Positions 49,919 through 58,569 of a stretch of DNA of 64,000 bases are shown in pieces. The stretch is taken from contig NZ_RBAM01000012.1 in NCBI RefSeq assembly GCF_003626645.1, positions 124,001 through 188,000 on the forward strand, written 5' to 3'. Position 1 is the stretch's first letter, and each line of letters begins with the position of its first letter. The notes under the pieces were generated by a model. It saw only the letters and a list, made by a program, of their open reading frames with translations, ran no database searches and had not been told where the DNA came from. Position numbers and translations under genes: made by a program. This DNA is from Streptomyces klenkii. GTDB lineage: Bacteria > Actinomycetota > Actinomycetes > Streptomycetales > Streptomycetaceae.

Positions 49919-50907
49919 GCCCGTTCGCCCTGACCCGCACCCTCCCCGCCGACGCGACCGCCGCGGCCCTGCGCGCCGACGTCGCCACGGGCCTGACCCG
50001 CACCCCCAAAGAGCTCCCGCCGAAGTGGTTCTACGACGCGCGCGGCAGCGAGCTGTTCGACGAGATCACCCGGCTGCCCGAGTACTACCCCACGCGCGCC
50101 GAACGCGAGATCATCATCGCCCGCGCGGACGAGATCGCCACGGCCACCGGCGCCCGTACGCTCGTGGAGCTCGGCTCCGGCTCCTCCGACAAGACCCGGC
50201 ACCTCCTGCGCGCCCTGACCGCCCGGAACGCGCTGCGCCACTACGTGCCCGTCGACGTCAGCGAGAGCGCCCTGACCGGCGCGGCCGAAGGCCTGCTGGC
50301 CGACCACCCGGGGCTCACGGTGCACGCCCTCGTCGCCGACTTCCAGTACGGCCTGCACCTGCCGCCGGCGCCCGCGCCGCGCCTGCTCGCCTTCCTCGGC
50401 GGCACCATCGGCAACCTCCGTCCGAAGGAACGATCCGCCTTCTTCGCCGCCGTCCGCGCCGAGCTGGCCCCCGGCGACGCCCTGCTCCTGGGCACGGACC
50501 TGGTCAAGGACGAGCGGACGCTGGTGCGGGCCTACGACGACGCGGCGGGCGTGACCGCCGCCTTCAACAAGAACGTCCTCACCGTCATCAACCGCGAACT
50601 GGAGGCCGACTTCGACCCGGACGCCTTCGACCACGTCGCCCTCTGGGACGCGCGGGAGGAGTGGATCGAGATGCGGCTGCGGGCCCGCGGCGCCCTCGTC
50701 GCGAAGATCCCCGCGCTCGACCTGGCCGTCCACTTCGCCGCGGGCGAGGAACTGCGCACGGAGATCTCCGCCAAGTTCCGCGAGCCGGGGGTACGGGCCG
50801 AGCTGGCGGCGGCCGGGCTGGAGACCACCCACTGGTGGACGGACGAGGAGGGGAGGTTCGCGCTGTCGCTGTCGGTGCCCGTACCGGTGCCGGCGCGCGC
50901 CGGTTAG
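49915..50907 (+). CDS. egtD: Histidine N-alpha-methyltransferase EgtD
   Basis: Trimethylates histidine to hercynine with SAM. 330 residues. KWFYDARGSELFDEITRLPE is the family entry; LVELGSGSSDKTRHLL binds SAM; FLGGTIGNLRP and FNKNVLTVINRELEADF belong to the histidine site. GTG 49915 in a GTGA overlap with egtC. Last gene of the four-gene operon; no egtE is adjacent. Confidence 0.96.
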   Translation: MSPFALTRTLPADATAAALRADVATGLTRTPKELPPKWFYDARGSELFDEITRLPEYYPTRAEREIIIARADEIATATGARTLVELGSGSSDKTRHLLRALTARNALRHYVPVDVSESALTGAAEGLLADHPGLTVHALVADFQYGLHLPPAPAPRLLAFLGGTIGNLRPKERSAFFAAVRAELAPGDALLLGTDLVKDERTLVRAYDDAAGVTAAFNKNVLTVINRELEADFDPDAFDHVALWDAREEWIEMRLRARGALVAKIPALDLAVHFAAGEELRTEISAKFREPGVRAELAAAGLETTHWWTDEEGRFALSLSVPVPVPARAG

Positions 50908-50916
50908 CCTCGCCGT

Positions 50917-51402
50917 GTGAAGGACGAGCTGAACGAACCGCAGAACCGGGGCCTGCCGGCCGGCTTCGAGCGCGGCACGGACGGGCCGAAGGTGATCGTC
51001 GCCGGCGTCGACGGCTCCGGCACGTCCTGGCGTGCCGCCGCCTACGCCGCGGGCCTGGCCCGCCGTCAGCACGCGCTGCTCGCCGTCGTCTACGTGCAGC
51101 CGCTGCTGACGGGCGGCGCGGCGCTGGGCGCGCCCGTGTCGGAGACGACGGAGGAGGTCGCCGAGGAGCTCCTCGCCGAGATCCGCGAGGCGACGGACCG
51201 GCTGCGCGGCGAGCCCGGGGTGCGCTGGGAGTTCCACACCTTCCGCGGCGACCCCTACCAGGGCCTCGTCCAGGCCGCCGACGACCTCAAGGCGGACGCG
51301 GTGGTCGTCGGCGCCTCGGAGCGCGCCGGCCACCGCATCGTCGGCTCGGTCGCGGTGCGCCTGGTGAAGGCGGGACGCTGGCCGGTGACGGTGGTGCCGT
51401 AG
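50917..51402 (+). CDS. Universal stress protein, UspA family
   Basis: 161 residues. After a short start, VIVAGVDGSGTSWRAAAYAA opens the Usp fold; the nucleotide site near the C-terminus is VVVGASERAGHRIVGSVAVRLVK, a variant of GxxGxxxxGS/T. Starts only 9 nt after egtD, so it may be cotranscribed with the ergothioneine genes. Likely ATP-binding stress protein; the role is not known. Confidence 0.9.
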   Translation: MKDELNEPQNRGLPAGFERGTDGPKVIVAGVDGSGTSWRAAAYAAGLARRQHALLAVVYVQPLLTGGAALGAPVSETTEEVAEELLAEIREATDRLRGEPGVRWEFHTFRGDPYQGLVQAADDLKADAVVVGASERAGHRIVGSVAVRLVKAGRWPVTVVP

Positions 51403-51495
51403 CGGGCGACGGGCTCACGGCGGTCGGCGTCCGGCGGCCGCGGTGAGCCGGGCGTACGCGCTCGCCTCGCGCGTGGGCGCGGGGTGCGCCACGGT

Positions 51496-51535
51496 GGTGG
51501 TGACCGCACCGCTTCGGTGGTGACCGCACCGCTTC
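51496..51535 (+). repeat. Two perfect 20-bp tandem copies upstream of dodecin
   Basis: GGTGGTGACCGCACCGCTTC is present at 51496-51515 and 51516-51535 without spacer, 23 bp before the dodecin ATG in a 156-bp noncoding gap. It could be a duplicated regulator site or a slipped repeat. Confidence 0.9.
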
Positions 51536-51558
51536 CACCAGCACCTGGAGCAGCGCCC

Positions 51559-51774
51559 ATGACGCACCACACCTACCGCGTGACGGAGATCGTCGGGTCC
51601 TCCCCGGACGGCGTCGACCAGGCCGTCCGCAACGGCCTCGCCCGCGCCTCCCAGACGCTGCGCAACCTCGACTGGTTCGAGGTCACGCAGATCAGAGGCC
51701 ATCTGGTGGACGGCGCGATCGGGCACTACCAGGTGGGCCTCAAGGTCGGCTTCCGGCTGGACGGCGGCGACTGA
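51559..51774 (+). CDS. Dodecin, flavin-storage protein
   Basis: 71 residues, the usual dodecin size. Features: TYRVTEIVGSSPDGVDQAVR, RASQTLRNLDWFEVTQIRG (Trp in the flavin stack) and HYQVGLKVGFRL. Dodecamers bind FMN/riboflavin in bacteria. ATG 51559 has CTGGAG 8-10 nt upstream. Its stop codon lies in the left arm of a long inverted repeat shared with the convergent NADH dehydrogenase gene. Confidence 0.95.
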   Translation: MTHHTYRVTEIVGSSPDGVDQAVRNGLARASQTLRNLDWFEVTQIRGHLVDGAIGHYQVGLKVGFRLDGGD

Positions 51775-51836
51775 GACCCCGGAGACGGCCCGCCTTACTC
51801 CTCCCATCCGGGCGTACGGGCCGTCTCCGGGGTCTC
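51773..51836. terminator. 20-bp perfect inverted repeat across dodecin and ndh ends
   Basis: Arms at 51773-51792 and 51817-51836 are exact reverse complements, with a 24-nt loop. The left arm includes the end of dodecin's stop codon; the loop holds the ndh stop (51795-51797), and the right arm codes the last residues of that enzyme. Likely a terminator for both genes, sitting partly in coding sequence. Confidence 0.8.
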
Positions 51837-53117
51837 GGTGTCCAGGGGGACGGAGCCGGCGCGGACGAGGCCCAGCTGGACGCCCTGGCGGGGCAGGGCC
51901 GCGTCCAGGAGCCGGTCGGCGGCCACGCGGATGCGGTTGCCGGGCATGGCCGCCAGGTGGTAGCCGCGGGTGACGGCGGCGGCCAGGGGCCCGGACAGCG
52001 GGACGTGCAGCGGGTCGGCCGCCGCCTGGACGCCGCCGAGGTCGACGGTGAAGCCCAGATCGCGGTGGCGGTACGGGCGGCGCTCGCCGCGCCCGTAGGA
52101 GGCGGCGATGTTGCGGGCGGCGGCCCGGCCCTGCCGCTGGGCGTGCTGGGCGGTCATGGGGGTGTACTCGCCGGGCCGCGTGAGGTCGGGCACGGCAGCG
52201 GCGTCGCCGCAGGCGAGGACCTCCGGCCGGCCGGGCACGGCCAGGTACTCGTCCACGCACAGCCGCCCTTGTTCCGTGGGCAGGCCGAGGCCGGCGACCA
52301 GCGGGTCCGGCCGGACGCCGACGCACCAGACGAGGGAGCGGGTGGGGACGAACTCGCCGTCGTCCAGGTGCACGCCTTCGCGCGTGGCCTCCTTGACGGT
52401 CGTGCGCGTGCGGATCTCCACGCCGCGGCGGCGCAGCACGCGCTCCGCGGTGCGTGAGAGGCGCTCGTCCAGCCCGGGGAGGAGGCGCGGGGCCGGGTCG
52501 AGCAGCAGCCAGCGGGGGCGGGCGCCCGCCGCGCGCAGGGCGCTGTTGCGGCGTACGAGGGCGTCCGTGAACAGGACGCCGTGCGCGGCCACTTCGGTGC
52601 CGGTGTAGCCGGCACCGGCGACCACGAAGGTCAGGCGGGCGGCGCATTCCTCCGCGGAGGCCGCGGAGGCGGCCAGCTCGGTCTGGCGCACGACGTGGTC
52701 GCGCAGGTAGAGGGCCTCGGGCAGGCCGCGGAAGCCGTGGGCGCGCTCGGCCACGCCGGGCACGGGCAGCAGCTTGTTGACGCTGCCCACGGTGAGCAGG
52801 AGCCGGTCGTAGCGCAGGGATCCGTGGTCGCCCTCGGGGCCGGTGTACGTAAGGCTCCGCCCGTCGAGGTCGACCGCGTCCACGTGGCCGAGGACCAGCC
52901 GTACGTGCGGCAGCGTCCCCGTCAGGGACACCGTCACCCGGCGCGGTTCGAGGACGCCGGCCGCGACCTCGGGCAGGAGGGGCAGGCAGAGGAAGTGGTC
53001 ATGCGGGTTGACCAGCACGATCTCGGCCGCGCCGCGCGCCTTTCGGGACAGCTCGCGGGCGGCCTGGTAGCCGGCGAATCCGGCTCCGGCGATGACGATC
53101 CTGGCTCGGCTGCTCAC
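51795..53117 (-). CDS. Type II NADH dehydrogenase / FAD-dependent pyridine nucleotide oxidoreductase
   Basis: 440 residues. The FAD motif is IVIAGAGFAGYQAARELS, the NADH motif FVVAGAGYTGTEVAAHG, and the second FAD segment VLACGDAAAVPD. After it AQHAQRQGRAAARNIA, then the C-terminal membrane-contact region with amphipathic helices. NDH-2 feeds electrons to menaquinone without pumping. GTG 53117 after GGGAGG; the upstream in-frame extension has none. Divergent from a PAS-LuxR regulator across 268 bp. Confidence 0.9.
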   Translation of the reverse strand: MSSRARIVIAGAGFAGYQAARELSRKARGAAEIVLVNPHDHFLCLPLLPEVAAGVLEPRRVTVSLTGTLPHVRLVLGHVDAVDLDGRSLTYTGPEGDHGSLRYDRLLLTVGSVNKLLPVPGVAERAHGFRGLPEALYLRDHVVRQTELAASAASAEECAARLTFVVAGAGYTGTEVAAHGVLFTDALVRRNSALRAAGARPRWLLLDPAPRLLPGLDERLSRTAERVLRRRGVEIRTRTTVKEATREGVHLDDGEFVPTRSLVWCVGVRPDPLVAGLGLPTEQGRLCVDEYLAVPGRPEVLACGDAAAVPDLTRPGEYTPMTAQHAQRQGRAAARNIAASYGRGERRPYRHRDLGFTVDLGGVQAAADPLHVPLSGPLAAAVTRGYHLAAMPGNRIRVAADRLLDAALPRQGVQLGLVRAGSVPLDTETPETARTPGWEE

Positions 53118-53273
53118 TCCCGCCTCCCGGGTTCCGGTTGCGTGGGTTCTCCGGTGGTCCGCGTTCTCCGGTTGTCCGCAGGGCAGCGGTCCAAACGGGG
53201 CCGAACGGATGCCGGGGCCCGGGGAGGCCCGGACCGGCAGGTCTGCAAGTCGCTTATTCCGGTCGTATACAGA

Positions 53274-53291
53274 ACTGCACGATTGTGCAGT
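53274..53291. promoter_or_regulatory. Inverted repeat between ndh and the PAS-LuxR gene
   Basis: ACTGCAC and GTGCAGT are perfect 7-bp arms around GATT, in the AT-richer middle of the 268-bp divergent gap, about 95 bp before the regulator start. Candidate operator. It is unlike the CTVGGGAWWTCCCBAG site of PimM-type regulators. Nothing else was seen in the gap. Confidence 0.4.
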
Positions 53292-53385
53292 GGTTCGTGG
53301 CCCGACGCTCCCGGGCGCGGCCCGCCGGGCAAGCACTGGACAGGCCCTTGGACGGGCACGGGACGAGCGAGGGGCCGGGCATACC

Positions 53386-54087
53386 GTGGTGAGCGACGAA
53401 TACATCAGTTGGCGCAATCATTTCCTGCTGCTCCTCGACCGCATCCCGACGCCGATCGCGGTCTGCCGGCCGGACGGCGAGGTCACGGTCGCGAACCCGG
53501 CCATGGCCGCCGAGTGGGGCACGTCCCCGGGCCGGCTGCGCGGCCGGAACCTGCACGAGCTGTTCCGGCCACGGCTGCCGGGCCGGCTCGACCGGCACAT
53601 CGAGGCGCTGAGGCTCGGCCGCCGGCCGCGTCACCCGATCGAGGTGCGCTGGCTGGCGGGCGCGGGCGGCGTCGAGCGGGAGGGCGAGCTGCTCGTGGAC
53701 CCGGTCGGCGACGGCTTCCCGCCGAGCCCGATGCTGCTCGCGGTGCTGCGGGTGCGGGCCGCCGCCGAGACGGTCCCCCGCCCGGCGGAACCGGTGGCCG
53801 AGGTCAGCGTGGTGGAGGGGCACATCCTGGCCCTGGCCGCCGCGGGGGCGACGACGGCCGCCATCGGCAAGGCGGTCGGCCTGACCGTGGACGGGGTCAA
53901 TTACCACCTGACGCGGCTCACGCGGCGCTGGCGCGTGCCCAACCGCACGGCGCTGGTGGCGAAGGCGTACGTCCTCGGGGTGCTCTCGACCCGCGAGTGG
54001 CCGCCCGCCCCGTTCCCTCAGCGCACGCGGGGCGGCGCGTGCCGGAGCACGCAGTCGCCGCACGTGCCGCCGGGCGGCACGCGGTAG
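53386..54087 (+). CDS. PAS-LuxR transcriptional regulator (PimM-like architecture)
   Basis: 233 residues. A PAS domain at about 10-70 (NHFLLLLDRIPTPIAVCRPD, GEVTVANPAMAAEW) is followed by a LuxR-type helix-turn-helix (VVEGHILALAAAGATTAAIG, KAVGLTVDGVNYHLTRLTRR, NRTALVAKAYVLGVLS). The layout and VDGVNYHLTRL match PAS-LuxR regulators of polyene clusters. GTG at 53386 or 53389. No biosynthetic genes are adjacent. Its last 70 bp overlap the end of the convergent FhuF-like gene. Confidence 0.85.
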   Translation: MVSDEYISWRNHFLLLLDRIPTPIAVCRPDGEVTVANPAMAAEWGTSPGRLRGRNLHELFRPRLPGRLDRHIEALRLGRRPRHPIEVRWLAGAGGVEREGELLVDPVGDGFPPSPMLLAVLRVRAAAETVPRPAEPVAEVSVVEGHILALAAAGATTAAIGKAVGLTVDGVNYHLTRLTRRWRVPNRTALVAKAYVLGVLSTREWPPAPFPQRTRGGACRSTQSPHVPPGGTR

Positions 54088-54746
54088 TAGAGGCAGCACG
54101 TGCTGCGGACGAAGGACGGCGCCGCGTGCGGCGGGCCGCCCGCCGTGAGGGTGCCGGTGCCGCGCAGCAGCGGGTCGTCGAGGACGACGCGGGCGAGGGC
54201 GGTCGCGCGGGCCGCGTCCTGCGGCCGGCCCTGGTCGCAGCACCAGGTGTGCAGCACGCGCAGGGAGCCCGCGAGGGAGGACGCGGCGTTGCCCCACAGG
54301 AGGCGGCCGGAGACCGCGACGACCGCGCGCGTGGTGCGGTGCAGGTCCGCCAGCGGGCCGCGGAGGACGTGCTCGCGGATCAGGGCGGCGGGACCGCCGT
54401 GCGCGGGGTGCGGCAGGGCCGCCGGGTCCGGCAGCCACAGGTCGTCGGGCGCGGTGTTGGCCGGGTGCCAGCGCAACCGCCCGCCCGTGAGGTCGGGGAC
54501 CTCGCCGGTGAGGACCGCCGAGCCCAGGGCGATCGACAGCAGCCGCCCCGCGATGCCCTGGTAGGCGACGGACGCGGCCACGCGCCGGTCCTCCGTGCCG
54601 AGGCGCCGCGCGACGGTCTCCACCCGCGCCCGCACCGTCGGCTCGTCGAGCGGTCCGTACTCCGCGGCCCCGGCGGGCGCCCCTCCGGTCCGCAGCGCGA
54701 AGAAAGGTCCCACGGACGCGAGTTCGGACAGGCGGGTCAGGCGCAT
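54018..54746 (-). CDS. FhuF-like (2Fe-2S) siderophore-iron reductase family protein
   Basis: 242 residues. The C-terminal motif CCLYYRVPPGGTCGDC (Cys-Cys, then ten residues, Cys-x2-Cys) is the FhuF-type 2Fe-2S ligand set. The middle has AASVAYQGIAGRLLSIALGSA and LRVLHTWCCDQG-like helices of the FhuF core. FhuF-family proteins reduce ferric iron in siderophores. ATG 54746, no clear ribosome-binding site, 78 bp from the divergent uvrA2. Convergent with the PAS-LuxR gene over 70 bp. Confidence 0.85.
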   Translation of the reverse strand: MRLTRLSELASVGPFFALRTGGAPAGAAEYGPLDEPTVRARVETVARRLGTEDRRVAASVAYQGIAGRLLSIALGSAVLTGEVPDLTGGRLRWHPANTAPDDLWLPDPAALPHPAHGGPAALIREHVLRGPLADLHRTTRAVVAVSGRLLWGNAASSLAGSLRVLHTWCCDQGRPQDAARATALARVVLDDPLLRGTGTLTAGGPPHAAPSFVRSTCCLYYRVPPGGTCGDCVLRHAPPRVR

Positions 54747-54823
54747 GGAGGTGATGATCCCATTCCGCGGGGCGGGGACATAAACTCGGTACCGATCCCC
54801 ACCACGCGCCCCCGGAGTCCCCC

Positions 54824-57220
54824 ATGCACGACCCTTACGTCCGGGTCCGCGGTGCCCGCGAGCACAACCTCAAGGCCGTCGACGTCGACATCCCCCGCGA
54901 CGCGCTCGTCGTCTTCGCCGGAGTCTCCGGCTCCGGCAAGAGCAGCCTCGCGTTCGGCACGGTCTACGCCGAGGCCCAGCGCCGCTACTTCGAGTCCGTC
55001 GCCCCGTACGCGCGCCGGCTGATCCACCAGGTGGGCGCGCCCAAGGTCGAGGAGATCACCGGGCTGCCGCCGGCCGTGGCCCTGGAGCAGCGCCGCTCCG
55101 CGCCGACCTCGCGCTCCTCCGTCGGCACGGTCACCACGCTGTCGAACTCGCTGCGCATGCTGTTCTCCCGCGCGGGCGACTATCCCGAGGGCGCCGCGCG
55201 CCTCGACTCCGACGCGTTCTCGCCGAACACCGCCGCCGGCGCCTGCCCGGAGTGCCACGGCCTCGGCCTGGTGCACCGGGTCACCGAGGACTCGCTCGTC
55301 CCCGACCCCTCGCTCTCCATCCGCGACGGCGCGATCGCCGCCTGGCCCGGCGCCTGGCAGGGGAAGAACCTGCGGGACATCCTCGACGCCCTCGGCCACG
55401 ACGTCGGCCGGCCCTGGCGCGAGCTCCCGCAGGAGGACCGCGACTGGATCCTCTTCACCGACGAGCAGCCGGTCGTCACCGTCCACCCCGTACGCGACGC
55501 GGAGCGCATCCAGCGCCCCTACCAGGGCACGTACATGAGCGCCCGCCGCTACGTCCTGCACACCGTCGCCGACTCCAAGAGCGCCTCGCTGCGCGCCCGC
55601 GCCGAACGGCACCTGGTCAGCGCCGCCTGCCCGGCCTGCCGCGGCAGGCGGCTGCGCCCGGAGGCGCTCGCCGTCACCTTCGCGGGGCAGGACGTCGCCG
55701 CGCTCGCCGCCCTGCCGCTGTCCGCCCTCGCGGAGACGCTGCGGCCCGCCGCCGCCGGCGGTGACGGCGCCGCGGCGACCCTCGCCCGGGACCTCGTCGC
55801 CCGCATTGAGGTGCTCACGGAGCTCGGCCTGGGCTACCTCGCCATGGACCGGCCCACCCCGACCCTGTCCGCGGGCGAGCTCCAGCGGCTGCGGCTCGCG
55901 ACCCAGCTGCGCTCGGGCCTCTTCGGCGTGGTGTACGTCCTGGACGAGCCCTCCGCGGGCCTGCACCCGGCGGACAGCGCCGCGCTCCTGACCGTCCTGG
56001 ACCGGCTCAAGGCCGCGGGCAACTCCCTGTTCCTCGTCGAGCACCACATGGACGTCGTGCGCCGGGCCGACTGGATCGTCGAGGTCGGCCCGGGGGCCGG
56101 GGAGCACGGCGGGCAGGTCCTCTACAGCGGCCCGGTCGAGGGCCTGGCCTGCGTCGCGGAGTCCGCGACCCGCCGCTTCGTCTTCGCCGGGCAGGCTCCG
56201 GCGCCGCGCACGCCCCGCAAGCCGTCCGGCGCGGTGCGCCTGCGCGGCGTCACCCGGCACAATCTGCGCGGCCTCGACGCGGAGTTCCCGCTGGGCGTGT
56301 TCACCGCCGTCACGGGCGTGTCCGGCTCCGGCAAGTCCACGCTCGTCGGACAGGTCCTCGCCGGGGCGGTCGCGGACCACCTGGAGGGCGGCGAGCCGGA
56401 GTTCGCGGCCGAGGGGCTGGCCGCCGTCGACCGCCTCGTACGCGTCGACCAGAAGCCGATCGGCCGCACGCCGCGCTCCAACCTCGCCACGTACACCGGG
56501 CTCTTCGACGCCGTCCGCAAGGTGTTCGCCGCGACGGACGGCGCCCGCGAGCGCGGCTACACCGCGGGCCGGTTCTCCTTCAACGTCGCCGCCGGGCGCT
56601 GCGAGGCCTGCCAGGGCGAGGGCTTCGTCGCCGTCGAGCTCCTCTTCCTGCCCGGCTCGTACGCCCCGTGCGACGCGTGCGGCGGGGCGCGCTACAACCC
56701 GGAGACGCTGGAGATCACCTACCGGGGCGCGAACATCGCCGAGGTCCTCGGCATGACCGTCGACGCCGCGGCCGGATTCCTCGGCGACGTGCCGGCCGCG
56801 CGCCGCGGCCTGCGCACCCTCCAGGACGTCGGCCTCGGCTACCTGCGGCTGGGCCAGCCGGCCACGGAGCTCTCCGGCGGCGAGGCGCAGCGCATCAAAC
56901 TCGCCACGGAGCTCCAGCGCACGCACCGCGGCCACACCCTCTACGTCCTGGACGAGCCCACCACCGGCCTGCACCCGGCCGACACCGAGCTGCTCATGCG
57001 GCAGCTGCACGGCCTGGTCGACGCGGGCAACACGGTCGTGGTGGTGGAACACGACATGACGGTCGCCGCGGCCGCGGACCACGTCCTGGACCTCGGCCCG
57101 GGCGGCGGCGCGGCGGGCGGCCGCGTGGTGGCGTCGGGCACGCCGAGGGAGGTGGCGCAGGCCGCGGGAAGCGTGACGGCGCGCTACCTGGCGGAGGCGC
57201 TGGACGGGGGCGGAAGCTGA
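54824..57220 (+). CDS. Class II UvrA-like ABC ATPase (UvrA2)
   Basis: 798 residues, shorter than UvrA (about 950), lacking the UvrB-binding region, the mark of class II UvrA. First ATPase half: GVSGSGKSSLAFGTVYAEAQ, CPECHGLGL and CPACRGRRL zinc pairs, LSAGELQRLRL, VLDEPSAGLHP. Second half: GVSGSGKSTL, CEACQGEGF with CDACGG, LSGGEAQRIKLATEL, VLDEPTTGLHPAD. Such proteins assist DNA repair or protect from DNA-binding drugs (DrrC-like). Single gene, divergent from the fhuF-like gene. Confidence 0.93.
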   Translation: MHDPYVRVRGAREHNLKAVDVDIPRDALVVFAGVSGSGKSSLAFGTVYAEAQRRYFESVAPYARRLIHQVGAPKVEEITGLPPAVALEQRRSAPTSRSSVGTVTTLSNSLRMLFSRAGDYPEGAARLDSDAFSPNTAAGACPECHGLGLVHRVTEDSLVPDPSLSIRDGAIAAWPGAWQGKNLRDILDALGHDVGRPWRELPQEDRDWILFTDEQPVVTVHPVRDAERIQRPYQGTYMSARRYVLHTVADSKSASLRARAERHLVSAACPACRGRRLRPEALAVTFAGQDVAALAALPLSALAETLRPAAAGGDGAAATLARDLVARIEVLTELGLGYLAMDRPTPTLSAGELQRLRLATQLRSGLFGVVYVLDEPSAGLHPADSAALLTVLDRLKAAGNSLFLVEHHMDVVRRADWIVEVGPGAGEHGGQVLYSGPVEGLACVAESATRRFVFAGQAPAPRTPRKPSGAVRLRGVTRHNLRGLDAEFPLGVFTAVTGVSGSGKSTLVGQVLAGAVADHLEGGEPEFAAEGLAAVDRLVRVDQKPIGRTPRSNLATYTGLFDAVRKVFAATDGARERGYTAGRFSFNVAAGRCEACQGEGFVAVELLFLPGSYAPCDACGGARYNPETLEITYRGANIAEVLGMTVDAAAGFLGDVPAARRGLRTLQDVGLGYLRLGQPATELSGGEAQRIKLATELQRTHRGHTLYVLDEPTTGLHPADTELLMRQLHGLVDAGNTVVVVEHDMTVAAAADHVLDLGPGGGAAGGRVVASGTPREVAQAAGSVTARYLAEALDGGGS

Positions 57221-57349
57221 CTGCCGCGACTCCCGCGCCGCGCGGAGGGCCCGGCCGGGGGCGAGGCTGATCCGCGCGAGCCCGGAGCCGCAGCGGATGC
57301 GCCCCCGCGCTCTGGACGGGCCGCCCCCCTCCCCCGATACGCTCGGAGC

Positions 57350-58510
57350 ATGACCCACGCCCTGGTCATCGGCGGCGGCATCGCCGGCCCCGTCACCGCG
57401 ATGGCGCTGCGGCGCGCCGGCATCGAAGCGACCGTCCACGAGGCGCATCCGACCGGTGCGGACCGCCTCGGGGCGTTCCTCGTCCTCTTCGCCAACGGCC
57501 TGGCCGCGCTCCGCACCATCGGCGCCGACGGGCCCGTCCTCGCGTGCTCCTTCCCCGCGGACACCGTGGAGTTCCTCGGCCCGACCGGCGCGCGGCTCGG
57601 CGCCCGGCCCCTCACCGGCGCGGGCGGCAACGGCCTGAGCCCGCGCACCCTTCAGCGCGCCGCCCTCTACCGGGCGCTGCGCGACGAGGCCGTCCGCCGG
57701 GGCGTCCGCGTCGCGTACGGCAAGCGGCTCGTGGACGCCACGACCGGCCCGGACGGCGTCGTCGCGTACTTCGCGGACGGCACGCGCACCGAGGGCGACG
57801 TCCTCATCGGCGCCGACGGCATACATTCCCGCACCCGCACCCTCCTCGACCCCGCGGCGCCCCCGCCCCGCCACACCGGCCAGCTCACGGTCTGCGGCCG
57901 CGCGCACGACGCCGGGCACGCCGTCCCGGACCGCACGTACCGGATGGTCTTCGGGCAGCGCGCCTTCTTCGGCTGCACGAGCGCGCCCGACGGCTCCACG
58001 TACTGGTTCGCCAACATCCCCGCGCCCGAGCAGCCCCGCCCTGCGCTCGCCGCGATCAGCCCCGCGGGGTGGCGGGAGCGCGTCCTTGCGGCCTTCGCCG
58101 GCGACCACACGCCTGTGACCGGGCTCGTCGCCGCCACGGGCGACGCCGTCGTCGGCGTGAACGCCTACGACATCCCCACGCTGCCGGTCTGGCACAGCGA
58201 CCGCGCCGTGCTCGTGGGCGACGCCGTGCACGCCACCGCGCCGAACGCCGCGCAGGGCGCCTCGATGGCCATCGAGGACAGCGTCGTCCTCGCGCGCTGC
58301 CTGCGCGACCTGCCCGGCCCGGAGCGGGCCTTCGCCGCGTACGAGCGGCTGCGGCGCGAGCGCGTGGAGCGGGTGGTGGCGCTGAGCGCCACGATGGCGG
58401 GGCGCATCGCCGCGCCACCGCCCGGTGAGCGGCGAACGCCCGCGAGCTCCGACGGGGCGGACGACTGGCTGACGTCGTACCGCCTCGACTGGGACGAGCC
58501 CGTGGCCTGA
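57350..58510 (+). CDS. FAD-dependent aromatic-ring-hydroxylase-type monooxygenase
   Basis: 386 residues. N-terminal FAD motif ALVIGGGIAGPVTAMALRRA, middle GD motif segment EGDVLIGADGIHSRTR, and C-terminal AVLVGDAVHATAPNAAQGAS with MAIEDSVVLARCL. This is the PHBH fold (salicylate hydroxylase/TetX-like). The substrate is unknown: it may be a small aromatic or an antibiotic. ATG 57350 with a weak GGAG. Single gene between uvrA2 and fpg. Confidence 0.88.
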   Translation: MTHALVIGGGIAGPVTAMALRRAGIEATVHEAHPTGADRLGAFLVLFANGLAALRTIGADGPVLACSFPADTVEFLGPTGARLGARPLTGAGGNGLSPRTLQRAALYRALRDEAVRRGVRVAYGKRLVDATTGPDGVVAYFADGTRTEGDVLIGADGIHSRTRTLLDPAAPPPRHTGQLTVCGRAHDAGHAVPDRTYRMVFGQRAFFGCTSAPDGSTYWFANIPAPEQPRPALAAISPAGWRERVLAAFAGDHTPVTGLVAATGDAVVGVNAYDIPTLPVWHSDRAVLVGDAVHATAPNAAQGASMAIEDSVVLARCLRDLPGPERAFAAYERLRRERVERVVALSATMAGRIAAPPPGERRTPASSDGADDWLTSYRLDWDEPVA

Positions 58511-58569
58511 CCACGGCAGCCGGGGCGCGCCCCGCTTGCCGGGTGCCCCCGCTGCGGGAGACTGGAGCC

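Noticed and set aside
54737..58231. 1164-codon open frame on the minus strand opposite UvrA2
   Set aside because: Composition is Arg/Gly/Ala/Val filler with no domain, and both UvrA2 and the FAD enzyme on the plus strand are complete and conserved.
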